Assembly: GCF_900141635.1 (NCBI RefSeq)
Contig: NZ_FSRH01000007.1
Span: 1 to 64,000 of the forward strand
Origin: Peptoclostridium litorale DSM 5388
GTDB lineage: Bacteria; Bacillota; Clostridia; Peptostreptococcales; Peptostreptococcaceae
Direction: 5' to 3'
Length of the DNA: 64,000 bases
Positions 25,051-35,600 of this stretch are shown here, one piece after another. The notes beneath the pieces are model-generated. The model saw nothing but the letters and a program-made list of their open reading frames with translations, was not told the DNA's origin and did not search any database. How positions within the stretch are numbered: the first letter of the stretch is position 1; each line of letters opens with the position of its first letter. Position numbers and translations under genes: made by a program.

Positions 25051-25108
25051 AAATTAAAGTGTAACAACATGCCCTCGGCATATTGTGTTTATATTTTCAT
25101 TGTAACTA

Positions 25109-25137
25109 ATTCTAAATTATCCAGATTGTTTTGTCAA
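25109..25137 (-). promoter_or_regulatory. carAB promoter
   Basis: TTGACA (25132-25137), 17-base spacer, TAGAAT (25109-25114) on the minus strand, a near-consensus housekeeping promoter about 280 bases before carA, leaving room for the attenuation leader. Confidence 0.8.
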
Positions 25138-25443
25138 CTGTAAAATATAATCATTTATATCAATTTACATATTTTTTCAGACTTGAATCAATTGGAATTG
25201 CTCATTTTTATGTTGATTTCCACATTTTTAATAATTTCTGTAAAATCACTCTGATGTCTATAGCATATTGTGAAATCGAATTTTAAGTTGTACAAAAATA
25301 AAAAACCTTGCAGATCGCAAAAAGACTTTCCCCTAATAATTTCAAAACACAAGACATCTGAACATTTATACCTAGCATGCCTGCAATATATAATTTAAAC
25401 GTTCAAAATATTATTAGGGTTAGTATTATTATATTGTAAACAT
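25138..25443. other. AT-rich spacer between the carAB promoter and pta
   Basis: I see no supported gene here. Short frames are shadows. No strong hairpin is visible other than the pta terminator that begins just to the right. Confidence 0.5.
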
Positions 25444-25447
25444 CAAA

Positions 25448-25472
25448 AGGAAGCACCAATACAGTGCTTCCT
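25448..25472 (-). terminator. pta terminator
   Basis: AGGAAGCAC and GTGCTTCCT form a 9-bp stem with a seven-base loop, followed on the minus strand by TTTTG, 40 bases after the pta stop. Confidence 0.8.
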
Positions 25473-25511
25473 CCAATATCTTGCTATGGCTTTTTGTTTT
25501 TTATACCCAGA

Positions 25512-26507
25512 CTATTTTTGAAGCTGTGCCTGAACTGCTGTTATAGCAACCGTTCCAACTATGTCTTCTGCAGAACATCCTCTTGAAAGGTCGTTCACAG
25601 GCTTTGCAAGTCCCTGAGTAGCAGGTCCGTACGCCTCAGCCTTTGCAAGTCTTTGAACAAGCTTGTATCCTATGTTTCCTGCATTGATGTCAGGGAATAC
25701 TAGAACGTTTGCATTTCCTGCAACATCGCTGCCTGGAGCCTTTTGCTTTCCTACCTTTTCAACTATTGCCGCGTCAAGCTGAAGCTCTCCGTCAAGCTTT
25801 AGCTCAGGTGCAAGCTCTTTTGCTATCTTGGTAGCCTCTACAACCTTGTCTACCTTTTCGTGAGAAGCGCTTCCCTTAGTCGAGAATGAAAGCATTCCAA
25901 CAGTAGGCTCTCCTCCTACAAGTTGCTTGTATGAATTTGCAGAGCTTACTGCGATGTTTGCAAGTTCTTCTGCATTAGGGTCTATGTTAAGAGCGCAGTC
26001 TGCAAATACAAATGTTCCATTGTTTCCATAGTCGCAGCCCGGCACCTGCATAACAAAGAAAGTCGAAACAACTTTTGTTCCAGGAGCAGTCTTTATTATC
26101 TGAAGAGCAGGCCTTAATATGTCGGCAGTGGCGTGTACAGCTCCTGCAACCATTCCATCCGCCTTTTCCTTCTTGACAAGCATGCAGCCGAAGAATACAG
26201 GATCAAGCATTATTTCTGCAGCCTTTTCCATTGTCATTCCTTTTTTCTTTCTCATTTCGCAGAACGTGCTTACGAAATCTTCTTTTTCATCGTATGTAGC
26301 AGGATCTATGAATTCAGCTTTTGCAAGGTCAAGACCTTCCCCAGCCTTAAGTATATCTTCCTTGTTTCCCACAAGCACTATGTCAGCTATTTCCTCTTTT
26401 AGTATTACGTGTGCGGCGTCTAGAGTTCTTCTTTCAAGAGCCTCTGGAAGAACTATTTTTTTCTTTTGACTCTTAGCTGTCTCTTTGATTTTTTCTAAAA
26501 AATTCAC
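25512..26507 (-). CDS. pta: Phosphate acetyltransferase
   Basis: A 331-residue single-domain Pta that interconverts acetyl phosphate and acetyl-CoA in the cytoplasm. Landmarks are KIVLPEALERRTLDAAH, DGMVAGAVHATADILRPALQ, VFADCALNIDPNAEELA and VLVFPDINAGNIGYKLVQRL, with the C-terminal YGPATQGLAKPVNDLSRGCS. The start is GTG with GAGGGGG six bases upstream. Acetyl phosphate is the product of glycine/sarcosine/betaine reductases, so Pta is a metabolic partner of the left-end operon, as well as of pyruvate catabolism. No ackA lies beside it. Confidence 0.96.
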   Translation of the reverse strand: MNFLEKIKETAKSQKKKIVLPEALERRTLDAAHVILKEEIADIVLVGNKEDILKAGEGLDLAKAEFIDPATYDEKEDFVSTFCEMRKKKGMTMEKAAEIMLDPVFFGCMLVKKEKADGMVAGAVHATADILRPALQIIKTAPGTKVVSTFFVMQVPGCDYGNNGTFVFADCALNIDPNAEELANIAVSSANSYKQLVGGEPTVGMLSFSTKGSASHEKVDKVVEATKIAKELAPELKLDGELQLDAAIVEKVGKQKAPGSDVAGNANVLVFPDINAGNIGYKLVQRLAKAEAYGPATQGLAKPVNDLSRGCSAEDIVGTVAITAVQAQLQK

Positions 26508-26530
26508 AAAAATCCCCCTCTTTCCAAGTC

Positions 26531-26602
26531 TGTTATTTCACAAATAACAATCACAATTTTATTTCACAACTTTATTATAAGTAATTTAAGTCTTGTATAC
26601 AA
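26531..26602 (-). promoter_or_regulatory. pta promoter with a palindrome in the 5' leader
   Basis: TTGTAT (26597-26602), 17 bases, TATAAT (26574-26579) reads as the promoter. TGTTATTT-CAC-AAATAACA at 26531-26549 is a perfect 8-bp inverted repeat between the probable transcription start and the pta ribosome binding site. A second half-copy TTATTTCACAA lies near 26560. It may be a repressor operator or an mRNA hairpin. Confidence 0.55.
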
Positions 26603-26662
26603 TACCCCGCACCATATTTTTCTGAATTTTTTAATCATTTTGATATTTTTTGGTCAATAAGT

Positions 26663-26683
26663 AAGGGCCCAACGTGGGCCCTT
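26663..26683 (-). terminator. Hairpin after glgP
   Basis: AAGGGCCCA and TGGGCCCTT make a 9-bp GC-rich stem with a three-base loop, 14 bases after the glgP stop. The following T-tract is weak. Confidence 0.7.
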
Positions 26684-26696
26684 GCAAATATCCAGC

Positions 26697-28358
26697 CTAA
26701 GTATTCTTTAAAAGCTCTGGCTGAAAATCATACATCTTTTCGCGGTATTCATCAATTGTCCTTTTCATATCGAAATGCTCAATATTGGTGCTTATGCTCT
26801 TTCTCATCATGTCTACCCATTTTGTCCTGTCCTCGTAGTATGTCGGTATCACCTTTTCCAGAAGTATTTTCATTAAAGCTTCACCGTCGTGGCGGTCCTG
26901 CTGCACATCGTTTTTCATCTGCAGTCCGTCCCCGAACTGCCATCCGTTTTCGCCGTCAATGCACGCCTCTTCCCACCAGCCGTCAAGTACACTAAGGTTG
27001 AGTACACCGTTTAGAGCAGCTTTCATTCCAGATGTACCGCTCGCCTCATACGGCTTTCTCGGCGTATTGAGCCACACATCGCAGCCTTTTGTCAAAGCCT
27101 TTGCGTTTTCAATGTCGTAATTTTGTATAAATGCAGTATTTTTCGGATATCTTTTGCAAAAGCCATGGATCTTCTTTACCAGGAGCTTGCCTTCGTCGTC
27201 GAGCGGATGTGACTTGCCCGATAATACAATCTGTATCTTTCCAGCTTCCATGAGTTTTTGAAGCTGAGGCTCGTATTCCATTATAAGATTTGCCCTCTTG
27301 TAAGGCACTACCCTTCTGGCAAAACCTATTGTGAGTATGTCCTGCTTAAACTTCGAACCTGTTTTTTCATATATATAGTCTATAAGTAGCCTCTTGTGTT
27401 TAAGGTGAGATCCCCAGAGCAATTCGTCGCTGTCCATGTTTTGAATCACATCTTCATTGACCCAAGTCGGAATGTGAATTCCATTTGTTATTTGTATTAT
27501 ATTCGATTTGCCTTCTATCTCACGCCACATTTCATTGGCCGTCTGAGCATGAAGCCTTGAAACCCCGTTTGATATCTTTGAAAGCCTAAGACCTGCCACA
27601 GTCATATTGAAAGGGTCTCCTCCGATTCTTTTCAGCTCGCTTGCCTCAAGCCCGTCGTTTGCACCCATGTACATGAGCGACCTTAAAGAGTGTGATTCAT
27701 TCCCCTGCTTTACCGGCGTATGCGTTGTAAACACTATGCTCTTTTTAGTGCTTTCAAGCGCCTGCTCAAACTCCATTCCGGATACAAGTTTTTCCCTTAT
27801 TATTTCAAAACCTGCAAATACGGCATGTCCCTCGTTGAAATGGTATATGTCAGGTCTTATTCCAAGCTCCCTTAGGGCTCTTATTCCCCCTATCCCCAGT
27901 ACCATCTCCTGGGCTATCCTTTGCTCCTCAAAACCTCCGTAAAGCTGTCCTGTAGTCCACTTTAGCTCCGTGCCGTTGTTTTCAGGTATGTCTGTATCCA
28001 AAAGATAGAGCGTGTTGTTTTCAAAATTTTCAGTTTTCCACACCTTACATTTAACATCTTCTTCCTTTATCCTTATGTCAACCGTCACTCCCGTGTCTTC
28101 CAAAAAGCCGTATTCCGACTTGTAATTGCAATAAGAGTCAATCACCCTGCCCTGACGGTCTATGCGTTGGGTCGTATATCCCTGCTTCCAAAGAATTCCT
28201 ATTCCTACAACTGGATACCCCTTGTCCTTCGCCGCCTTCAGATAATCGCCCGCAAGGATCCCAAGGCCACCGGCATAAAGGTTTATATTTCTCTCCAAGG
28301 CATATTCCATGCAAAAATATGCCACAACTTTTTGTTTAAATATATTCTGACTGTCCAT
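26697..28358 (-). CDS. glgP: Alpha-glucan phosphorylase (GT35, short form)
   Basis: A 553-residue PLP enzyme releasing glucose-1-phosphate from glycogen or maltodextrins. The N-terminus AYFCMEYALERNINLYAGGLG is that of the short bacterial/archaeal alpha-glucan phosphorylases. The PLP-lysine region is RKPYEASGTSGMKAALNGV. Phosphate and substrate residues sit around GFARRVVPYKRANLI and DGENGWQFGDG. It is shorter than the ~800-residue E. coli type because the N-terminal regulatory extension is missing, as is usual for this subgroup. GGGAGG precedes the ATG. It stands alone, without other glycogen genes nearby. Confidence 0.95.
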   Translation of the reverse strand: MDSQNIFKQKVVAYFCMEYALERNINLYAGGLGILAGDYLKAAKDKGYPVVGIGILWKQGYTTQRIDRQGRVIDSYCNYKSEYGFLEDTGVTVDIRIKEEDVKCKVWKTENFENNTLYLLDTDIPENNGTELKWTTGQLYGGFEEQRIAQEMVLGIGGIRALRELGIRPDIYHFNEGHAVFAGFEIIREKLVSGMEFEQALESTKKSIVFTTHTPVKQGNESHSLRSLMYMGANDGLEASELKRIGGDPFNMTVAGLRLSKISNGVSRLHAQTANEMWREIEGKSNIIQITNGIHIPTWVNEDVIQNMDSDELLWGSHLKHKRLLIDYIYEKTGSKFKQDILTIGFARRVVPYKRANLIMEYEPQLQKLMEAGKIQIVLSGKSHPLDDEGKLLVKKIHGFCKRYPKNTAFIQNYDIENAKALTKGCDVWLNTPRKPYEASGTSGMKAALNGVLNLSVLDGWWEEACIDGENGWQFGDGLQMKNDVQQDRHDGEALMKILLEKVIPTYYEDRTKWVDMMRKSISTNIEHFDMKRTIDEYREKMYDFQPELLKNT

Positions 28359-28729
28359 AATATGACCTCCCTAAAGACGTTTAAGATAAAGATTGCCTGT
28401 AAAATATGCTGTTCTAATTATAACCACAGATTTGTGGGTATTATTTATATATATTTTTTTATCAATAACTATATATTGAAAATTTACACAAATATGTAAT
28501 GCTATATAGTTTTTTTACAATTCAGACTATATCATTCGCTAAACAGTCTCAAATCAAATTATAATTCAACCCTTTTGCATCAACAGTTTCATCATTGTTG
28601 TTTTGTTAAAATCCAGCTTATTGTCTGCATCAAAATATTTGATGTCTTATATATGTCTATTTATGGGTATTGTTTTTTTATATAGATTATACCATTCTTT
28701 GCTTAATATTTATACAAGGAGAAGACTTA
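28359..28729. other. Divergent intergenic region between glgP and trkH
   Basis: It holds the promoters for glgP (minus) and trkH (plus). A near-perfect palindrome CATCAAA-ATA-TTTGATG lies at 28628-28644, about 90 bases upstream of trkH, and GGGTAT follows at 28665. I do not see a c-di-AMP (ydaO) riboswitch. No gene is supported here. Confidence 0.5.
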
Positions 28730-30214
28730 ATGAGAAAAAATGTTAATTTTTTGGAGATAATTAAAATTTTGAGCCTCATGTGCATAACCATGTCATCTAT
28801 ACTGATTATACCCCTTGCTTATGCCCTTTCATTCAACGAACAATCATCTGCATTAGCATTCGCATCCACATCTGCATTTTTTTTGTCTTTGGGTGGGCTT
28901 GGATATGCACTCACTCGCCGTTTTCATGTGAAACTCAACATGCCATCAAGCATGCTCGCATGTCTTTTGAGCTGGCTTCTCTCTTCATGCATAGGTGCCA
29001 TTCCATTCATGCTGGCCTTAGACAAGGGCTTTATAGATTCGCTTTTTGAATCTGTAAGCGGATTTACAACAACCGGAATAACCGTTTTTACAGGCCTTGA
29101 TCAAATGCCAAAATCAGTACTCCTTTGGCGCAACCTTACCCAATGGCTCGGCGGACTTGGAATACTTACATTTTTCCTTCTTGTCACATTCAAAAGCGAA
29201 TCAGACATATGGAAGCTCTTTGGCGCTGAAAGCCACAAGGCTCATGTTTCAAGGCCCGTGCCAAACATTCACAGCACAATCCGAATACTTTGGGGGATAT
29301 ATGTCTTTATTACAGTACTTGAGATAGCCTTTTTAAGGCTTTTTGGCGTTTCCCTGTACGATTCGGTTCTTCACAGCTTCTCAACAGTATCGACAGGGGG
29401 CTTTTCTCCATACGACCAGAGTCTGCTTCAGTTTTACAAATCAAAATACCCAAATTACAAGCTCATAGAATACTGTGTCACCTTTTTCATGTTCATAAGC
29501 GGAGTCAATTTTCTTCTCCACTACAGGCTTATTGTAGGAGGCATTCGAGGATACCTCAAGGATATGGAATTTAGGTCATACTTCAAAATAACATTGTTTT
29601 TTTCAGCAATTGTATATGCAGAGTCCATTTTCATAGGTGGGTTTGGATATTTAGATGAAAATGTCTTCAGGAAATCGCTGTTTCAAGTCGTCTCCATTGT
29701 GACTACCACAGGATTCTCAACCGAGTACATAGGCTCTGATTTTTTCGGAAGTAGTGCACAGCTTCTTTTTCCGGCACTGATGCTCATAGGAGGATGCATA
29801 GGCTCAACTGCCGGCGGGGTCAAAATTTTGAGGATTGCAATACTCGGAAAGCTGTTTTCAAGAGAGATTCTAAAGACGGCCGTTCCAAAATCAGTAGTTA
29901 TTCCCGTAACACTTGACAATATCCGAGTCGGAAACGAAGAGGTTCTTAAGGTATGCTCTATATTTTTCGGTTGGATTCTCGTTATATTTACCGGCGCAGT
30001 AATAACGGGAGCCCTTTCGGACCTCGGCCCGTTTGAGTCTCTTTCCGGAATGCTCTCTGCGGTGGGAAACATAGGTCCATTTTATTTCAGCGTTGAACAA
30101 ATGGCTTCGCTCTCACCTGTAATAAAGCTTACTTATATAGCCGGAATGTTGTGCGGAAGGCTTGAAATACTTCCAGTATTCATAATACTTTCAATGCGCT
30201 CAAAACTTTTGTAG
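28730..30214 (+). CDS. trkH: TrkH/KtrB-type potassium transporter membrane subunit
   Basis: A 494-residue protein with about ten membrane helices and four pore-loop repeats. Filter-type segments are visible in ESVSGFTTTGITV, HSFSTVSTGGFSPYD, SIVTTTGFSTEY and SAVGNIGPFYFS. This is the K+-translocating subunit of a Trk/Ktr system. The start at 28730 follows AAGGAG; a 20-codon upstream extension lacks a site. It is followed after about 12 bases by the RCK-domain regulator, a two-gene operon on the plus strand. Confidence 0.95.
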   Translation: MRKNVNFLEIIKILSLMCITMSSILIIPLAYALSFNEQSSALAFASTSAFFLSLGGLGYALTRRFHVKLNMPSSMLACLLSWLLSSCIGAIPFMLALDKGFIDSLFESVSGFTTTGITVFTGLDQMPKSVLLWRNLTQWLGGLGILTFFLLVTFKSESDIWKLFGAESHKAHVSRPVPNIHSTIRILWGIYVFITVLEIAFLRLFGVSLYDSVLHSFSTVSTGGFSPYDQSLLQFYKSKYPNYKLIEYCVTFFMFISGVNFLLHYRLIVGGIRGYLKDMEFRSYFKITLFFSAIVYAESIFIGGFGYLDENVFRKSLFQVVSIVTTTGFSTEYIGSDFFGSSAQLLFPALMLIGGCIGSTAGGVKILRIAILGKLFSREILKTAVPKSVVIPVTLDNIRVGNEEVLKVCSIFFGWILVIFTGAVITGALSDLGPFESLSGMLSAVGNIGPFYFSVEQMASLSPVIKLTYIAGMLCGRLEILPVFIILSMRSKLL

Positions 30215-30226
30215 GAGGTGGGATTA

Positions 30227-30898
30227 TTGTATATAATAATTGCCGGAGGCGGTGTTGTGGGAAGAAGCATAGCCTCAATGCTTTCCAATGAACATAGCGT
30301 GGTTGTCATAGACAAGGATTTTTCAATATGCGAAAAGATATACTCCACATACGGGGTGATAAGCGTACATGGCGATGCAACCAAGATAGGAACACTTATT
30401 GACGCCGGGATACAAAAATGTGACATAGCCATTTCAGTCATGAGAGAGGATTCTTCCAATCTTGTATTTGCACTGCTTTCAAAAAATTTCGGCATAAGCA
30501 GCATATTTGTCAGAATGCACAACCCCGAATACGAAAACGCATACAAGATCGCAGGCGCCTCAAATATAGCTTCAAGCGTCGGAATGATGGTGGAGAAATT
30601 TGTAATGGACATAAGGCAGCCCGAAATAAGGCGAGTGGCATCTCTAAGCGGCGGAAAGGCCGAAATATCAATACTGACTGTCCCATTGGGCGCGAAGTGC
30701 TCAGGCAGCACGATTTCCGAAATAGCAAGCAGCGAGTCTTTTCCGGATGACTGCATTATTGCAGGGATATTCGATTCTGATGAAGACAAACTTATAATCC
30801 CCCGCGGGAACAGGCGGATATTCTCATCAAATCAAGTTTTTTTAGTTGCTCCGAGCGAAAGCATTATTAAGGCCGCAAAGTTTTTCAAAAAAAAATAG
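30227..30898 (+). CDS. trkA: TrkA/KtrA-type RCK regulatory subunit
   Basis: A 223-residue cytosolic gating subunit. The Rossmann fold begins YIIIAGGGVVGRSIASML with an acidic residue at the end of the second strand (VVVIDKD) for NAD(H)/ATP binding, and a TrkA-C domain fills the last ~80 residues (EISILTVPLGAKCSGSTISE). The TTG at 30227 is favoured, with GGAGG eight bases upstream; a GTG three codons earlier overlaps the site. Its last codons lie inside the stem of the terminator shared with the ClC gene. Confidence 0.93.
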   Translation: MYIIIAGGGVVGRSIASMLSNEHSVVVIDKDFSICEKIYSTYGVISVHGDATKIGTLIDAGIQKCDIAISVMREDSSNLVFALLSKNFGISSIFVRMHNPEYENAYKIAGASNIASSVGMMVEKFVMDIRQPEIRRVASLSGGKAEISILTVPLGAKCSGSTISEIASSESFPDDCIIAGIFDSDEDKLIIPRGNRRIFSSNQVFLVAPSESIIKAAKFFKKK

Positions 30899-30915
30899 GG
30901 CCCTTGTGGCCCTAT
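30895..30915 (-). terminator. Terminator overlapping the stops of trkA and the ClC gene
   Basis: ATAGGGCC-CTTGT-GGCCCTAT is an 8-bp stem containing the TAG of trkA on one arm and the TAG of the convergent ClC gene on the other. On the minus strand it is followed by a run of nine T, so it ends the ClC transcript inside the trkA 3' end. Confidence 0.88.
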
Positions 30916-32498
30916 CTGGCTTCATTTACTATTGCATTCCTGGTGTTTTGTATAAGCTTTCTTTCTATCTCCTCAGCATTCTCCTCGTCAACAAGAGCCG
31001 TTATATAGTCTCCCGCGAGTATCTGAGTGTCCCCTTCAGGTATTATCTCAGACATTCCCCTTTTTATGCCGACAACGAGAAAATTGGCAGGCCAGTTCAC
31101 CTCTTTTATCCTTTTGCCTTCTATATTCGATCCAAGGCAAACTATGACCTGTATTATGGTCTTTTTGTCGCTTTCCGGCTCCACCTTTTCAGGATTTTTT
31201 TGGAGTATCCCATCAAGCAGAGATTCGTATATCGGCTCTGACCCCATGAGATCCGCAGTCACATGCGCAGCAATGGCAATTATTGTGACAGGCAGAAGAA
31301 GCCTGAATGAGCCTGTCATCTCGCTCACAAGTATTATCCCCGTTATGGGCGCCCTTACTATTGCCGTGAAATATCCCGCCATAGAAAGTATGATGAGATT
31401 CTTTATATATCCCGTTTCTATTATCCCCATCTGTGCCATAACATTCCCGTATATGTCCCCCGTAAGCGCACCTATAACCAAAAGCGGAAGGAATATCCCC
31501 CCCGGCGCTCCCGAGCCGTAGCTTAGCATTGTAAATGCAAATTTGCATATTAGAATTGCAAAAAGCATTTTTATTGTGAGCCCGCCTTCCATGAGTGAAA
31601 CTATAAGCCCATGCCCTCCGCCGAGTATCTGCGGCATTAAAAATCCTGCCGTTCCCGCAAATATGAGAGGGATTATTACATTGAACTCACTTTTTATTAT
31701 ATTCTGCCTAGCATATGCATGCTGGGTCTTAATCATCACCTTGTTGAACAACACTCCAAAAATCCCCAATATGACCCCAAGAAATATCAGGTGGAAGTAA
31801 TGGTCAAGCGGAAACAGCTCTATTATCCTGAAATCGAATACGGGCTGCTGCCCGAAAAATTTTCTTGATACGAAGTCAGCCGCCACCGAAGCCGCCATCG
31901 CAGGCAGGAGTATGAGCGGCGAAAAATTCTTGTGGACCTCTTCAAGGGCAAACATCACTCCCGCAAGCGGGGCATTGAAAGCCGCGGCAAGCCCGGCGCT
32001 GGCACCGCTCGTCACAAGGTATTTTTCTTCAAGCTTCATTCTCTTGAATATCTTGCCAAACCCTTGACCTATGCTGGCTCCGATCTGAACTGACGGACCT
32101 TCCCTTCCGAGCGAGAGTCCTCCTCCAAGCGCAAGCACCCCTCCTATGAATTTTCCCAGTATTACTCTGAACCAGTCTATTTTCATGTTTCTAAGCAATA
32201 TCCCCTCTACCTGAGGAATTCCACTTCCCTTTACCATTGGTTCCAGCCTTACAATCCAGCCTATGAGGACCCCCAGCAGTACAATCCCCCCCAAATAGAG
32301 CGGCACTACACCAGGATTCTCCTGAACCAGCCTCCTCATGTATGATGCCATGTGCATGGCCTTTTCAAGCGAAAACCTGTATGCAACAACCACCGCACCC
32401 GATATGAGGCCTATGGCCACACCTTCCATAAGCAGCTGCAATCTGAAATTGTGCCAGTGGCGCAAAGTGTTGCATGCATTTTCTCTTTTGTCAGTCAT
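30912..32498 (-). CDS. ClC-family chloride channel/exchanger with C-terminal TrkA-C domain
   Basis: A 528-residue ClC protein. Selectivity motifs are all present: GSGIPQVEG, GREGPSVQIG (with the gating glutamate) and GSGAPGGIF. About 16-18 helices span residues 25-440. A cytosolic TrkA-C/RCK-C type domain covers roughly 450-528 (NWPANFLVVGIKRG, GDTQILAGDYITALV). The ATG at 32498 follows GGGAG at about ten bases. Ser in GSGIP and the glutamates favour chloride rather than fluoride. It is convergent with trkH-trkA. TrkA-C domains often bind nucleotides such as c-di-AMP, which would co-regulate both ion systems; that is inference. Confidence 0.93.
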   Translation of the reverse strand: MTDKRENACNTLRHWHNFRLQLLMEGVAIGLISGAVVVAYRFSLEKAMHMASYMRRLVQENPGVVPLYLGGIVLLGVLIGWIVRLEPMVKGSGIPQVEGILLRNMKIDWFRVILGKFIGGVLALGGGLSLGREGPSVQIGASIGQGFGKIFKRMKLEEKYLVTSGASAGLAAAFNAPLAGVMFALEEVHKNFSPLILLPAMAASVAADFVSRKFFGQQPVFDFRIIELFPLDHYFHLIFLGVILGIFGVLFNKVMIKTQHAYARQNIIKSEFNVIIPLIFAGTAGFLMPQILGGGHGLIVSLMEGGLTIKMLFAILICKFAFTMLSYGSGAPGGIFLPLLVIGALTGDIYGNVMAQMGIIETGYIKNLIILSMAGYFTAIVRAPITGIILVSEMTGSFRLLLPVTIIAIAAHVTADLMGSEPIYESLLDGILQKNPEKVEPESDKKTIIQVIVCLGSNIEGKRIKEVNWPANFLVVGIKRGMSEIIPEGDTQILAGDYITALVDEENAEEIERKLIQNTRNAIVNEAR

Positions 32499-32611
32499 AT
32501 TGCAAACGCTCCCTCTTATCAATCGTTTTTCATAATTCCAGTGTAATTATATAATATAGCTCAAAATATATCAAATCCACGTATACAGTAATTCCATAAA
32601 ATAGCCTACAA

Positions 32612-32643
32612 AAAGAACCCGCCAATAATCACGCGGGTTCTTT
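32612..32643. terminator. Terminator of the RND efflux operon
   Basis: AAAGAACCCGC and GCGGGTTCTTT form an 11-bp stem with a ten-base loop between the RND gene end and the ClC promoter; T-runs exist on both sides. Confidence 0.85.
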
Positions 32644-32692
32644 CTATAGCAAATGCTCTACATGTATACGCATCCAAACTCCAGTGGGATAT

Positions 32693-35600
32693 TTAGTTTT
32701 GCGCTTTTCTTTGAATACTTCCCCTGCTTGCCAGGTATCTTACAAGTTTCCCTATCAAGGAACCTTCCCTTTCGAATATTATATATGTCGACGGTATTAC
32801 AAAGAGAGTAAGTGCTGACGAGACTATGAGGCCGGATATTATTGAGTATGCCATAGGGGCCCAGAGGCTTCCCCCCGATATGGCCATTGGCACAAGACCT
32901 ATTACAGTGGTTATCATGCCCACCATTATGGGCCTGTACCTCGTTACGCACGATTCCACCACCGCCTCGTCAATGCCCTTTCCGCCGTCCCTTAGGACCT
33001 GTATATAGTCCAAAAGCACAATGCCATTGTTGACCACGACTCCCATAAGGCTTATTGCTCCAAGAAGCGCCATGAACCCGATAGGGTATCCCGTTACCAA
33101 AAGGCCCACTATTACGCCTATGAATGAAAGCGGTATTGTGCCCATTATTATAAGAGGCCTTCTGAGGTCTGTAAACTGGAACACCATTGTCATGTATATG
33201 ACCACAACCGCCAGTATGAACGGCTTTACAAGAGACCTGAAGGCTTCCCCCCTGTCCTCGTTTTCTCCTCCAAACACCATTGTATATCCGTCAGGAACGC
33301 CATAGCCTTCGAGTTTTTTTTCAACCTCTTTCAAAAGGCTTGCAGCATTATGCCCCGGAGCCGGGTATAGTCCGACTGTTATTGTCCTTTGGCCGTCCCT
33401 TCTCATTATGTTGTTCAGCGAAAACCTGTTTTCTATGTCCGCCACTTCAACCAGCGGAACATTTTCCCCCGTGAACCTTGATGTAAAGTATATCTGGCTG
33501 AGCACATCACCGGTCTTTCTCTCTTCGTGAGGAATCCTCATAATAACATTTATATCGTCATCGCTGTTTTCAGGCTTTATCTTTGTGACCTCGAATCCGT
33601 TTATTGCCATTCTTATGGTGCTTGATATGTCATAATTAGTAAGGCCCGCCATGCTGGCCTTTTCACTGTTTACATCCACCATGAGCTTGTACGTCTCAAG
33701 ACCGTAGTTGTCCTGGACGTTTTTGCCCTGTTTTATCTGCGCTATCTGGTTTTGGACGTCTTCAGCAATGCTCCTCAAAACTCCTATGTCCTCTCCGCTT
33801 ATTCTCACCTGTACAGGCAGGCCCACTGGCTCTGCAAGTTCTAGCTGCTTCACTTCTATTCTCGCTCCAATTACCTTTTCTTCAAGAAGTTCCTGTATCC
33901 TGTGCATGTCCTCTTTTTTCCCGTTTATTATCATCTGGGCCTTGTTGCTAGCCCTTTGATTCCCCTGGTATGTCACATAGAATTTTGGTATCCCGTCCCC
34001 TATCTTGGACACCACCCCTTCTACCGAATCCTGGCTCAGAAGTATTTTTTCTATCTCCCTTACCGTTTCATCCGTCCTGCTAGAAGTGCTTCCATCCTTG
34101 ACAGCTATATCTATTATATACTGGTCCCTTTCCACAAAAGGAAACAGCTGCACTCCCAAGGCAGGTATCAAAAGAAGGCTGGCTGCAAGGGCCGCAACCG
34201 CCGAAACCACAACTGCCTTTGGCCTTTTTATAGACTTTACAAGCAGCTTTTCATACACGCTTACTATGCCTTTGCAGTAGTCTGTAAGCTTTCTTATCAG
34301 CTTGTTGTTTGAAATTTTGGCCTTTATGCCCCCGTCGCTGCTTTTTTCTTCTCCGCCAAAAAACGTATATCCCATTGCAGGCACGAGAGTCAAAGATGCT
34401 ATGTATGAACCAAACAGCGCCACTGAAACCAGCACTGGAAGAGTCTTCACGAATTTTCCTGCCGTTCCGTACATCATGGCAAGAGGCAAGAATGAAGCCA
34501 CTGTCGTAATTGTCGATGTGAGTATTGGTATTTTAACCTCCTCAACTCCCCTTATACAAGCTTCTTCTTTGCCGTAACCCCTTTCCAGATACAGGTATAT
34601 GCTATCATTTGCCACTATGGCATTTGCCACCAGCAGACTCAGCGATATTATAAGTGATGCTATTGAAACCTGGTGGAGCTGTATTTTGAATACCTTCATG
34701 AATACAAATGTAAGCATTATTATTGCCGGTATTGACGATGACACTACTATTGAGCTCTTTACCCCCATCGTGAGGAGTATCACAATCACGACCAGTGCCA
34801 CAGCTGATATGAGGTTGTTTTGAAACAGCTTTATGGACTCGTCAACATATCTCGACTGGTCTGTAAACACCTGTACATCTACATTTTCAGGCATCTCCCT
34901 TTTGAAATTATCCACTATTTCATCAAGTCTTTTCCCTATCTTTACTATGTTTTCACCCTCCACGTATTTTACTCCGACTATGAGGGCTTTCTCGCCGTTG
35001 ACCTTTACGAATATGTCCTTTTGCTCCTCTTCCATGTTTATCTGGGCAATGTCTCTCATATATATGACATTTCCCGATTCAGACATTCCTATTATTGTGT
35101 TTTTTATCTCGTCAATGTTGCTGTATTCGCCAGTAGTCTGCACCGGAACCTTTATCTTGTCGCCAATGTCCAAAGTTCCTCCTGGTATGTTCACATTCCT
35201 TGCCATAAGTATCTTTATTATATTCTCGGGAGTCACATTGTACTGCCTGAGCTTTAACATGTCGAGGTCTATGCTTATTTGGTTTTCTATCTCTCCATCC
35301 ACTATTACCTTAGCAGCCCCGCCGTCCTTTTCAAGGTCGTCCTTTAGCTCCTGCGCAAATTCATTTAGCCTGACATACTCAAGCTCGCTTGAGGTCACCG
35401 TTGCTATATAGCCGTATGTCTCGACTATGTTAGTGTCGACTTCCGGCTCATACGCCTCCTTCGGAAGGTCCTTCTTGCACTGGTCCACCTTGTCCTTTAG
35501 CTTTTCCCACGTCTTGTCTATTTTCGAATCGCTAATATCCTTGAGCTTCACCTTTATTACCCCTATGCTTTCCATGGAAAAGCTTTCAGTCCTTTTCACC

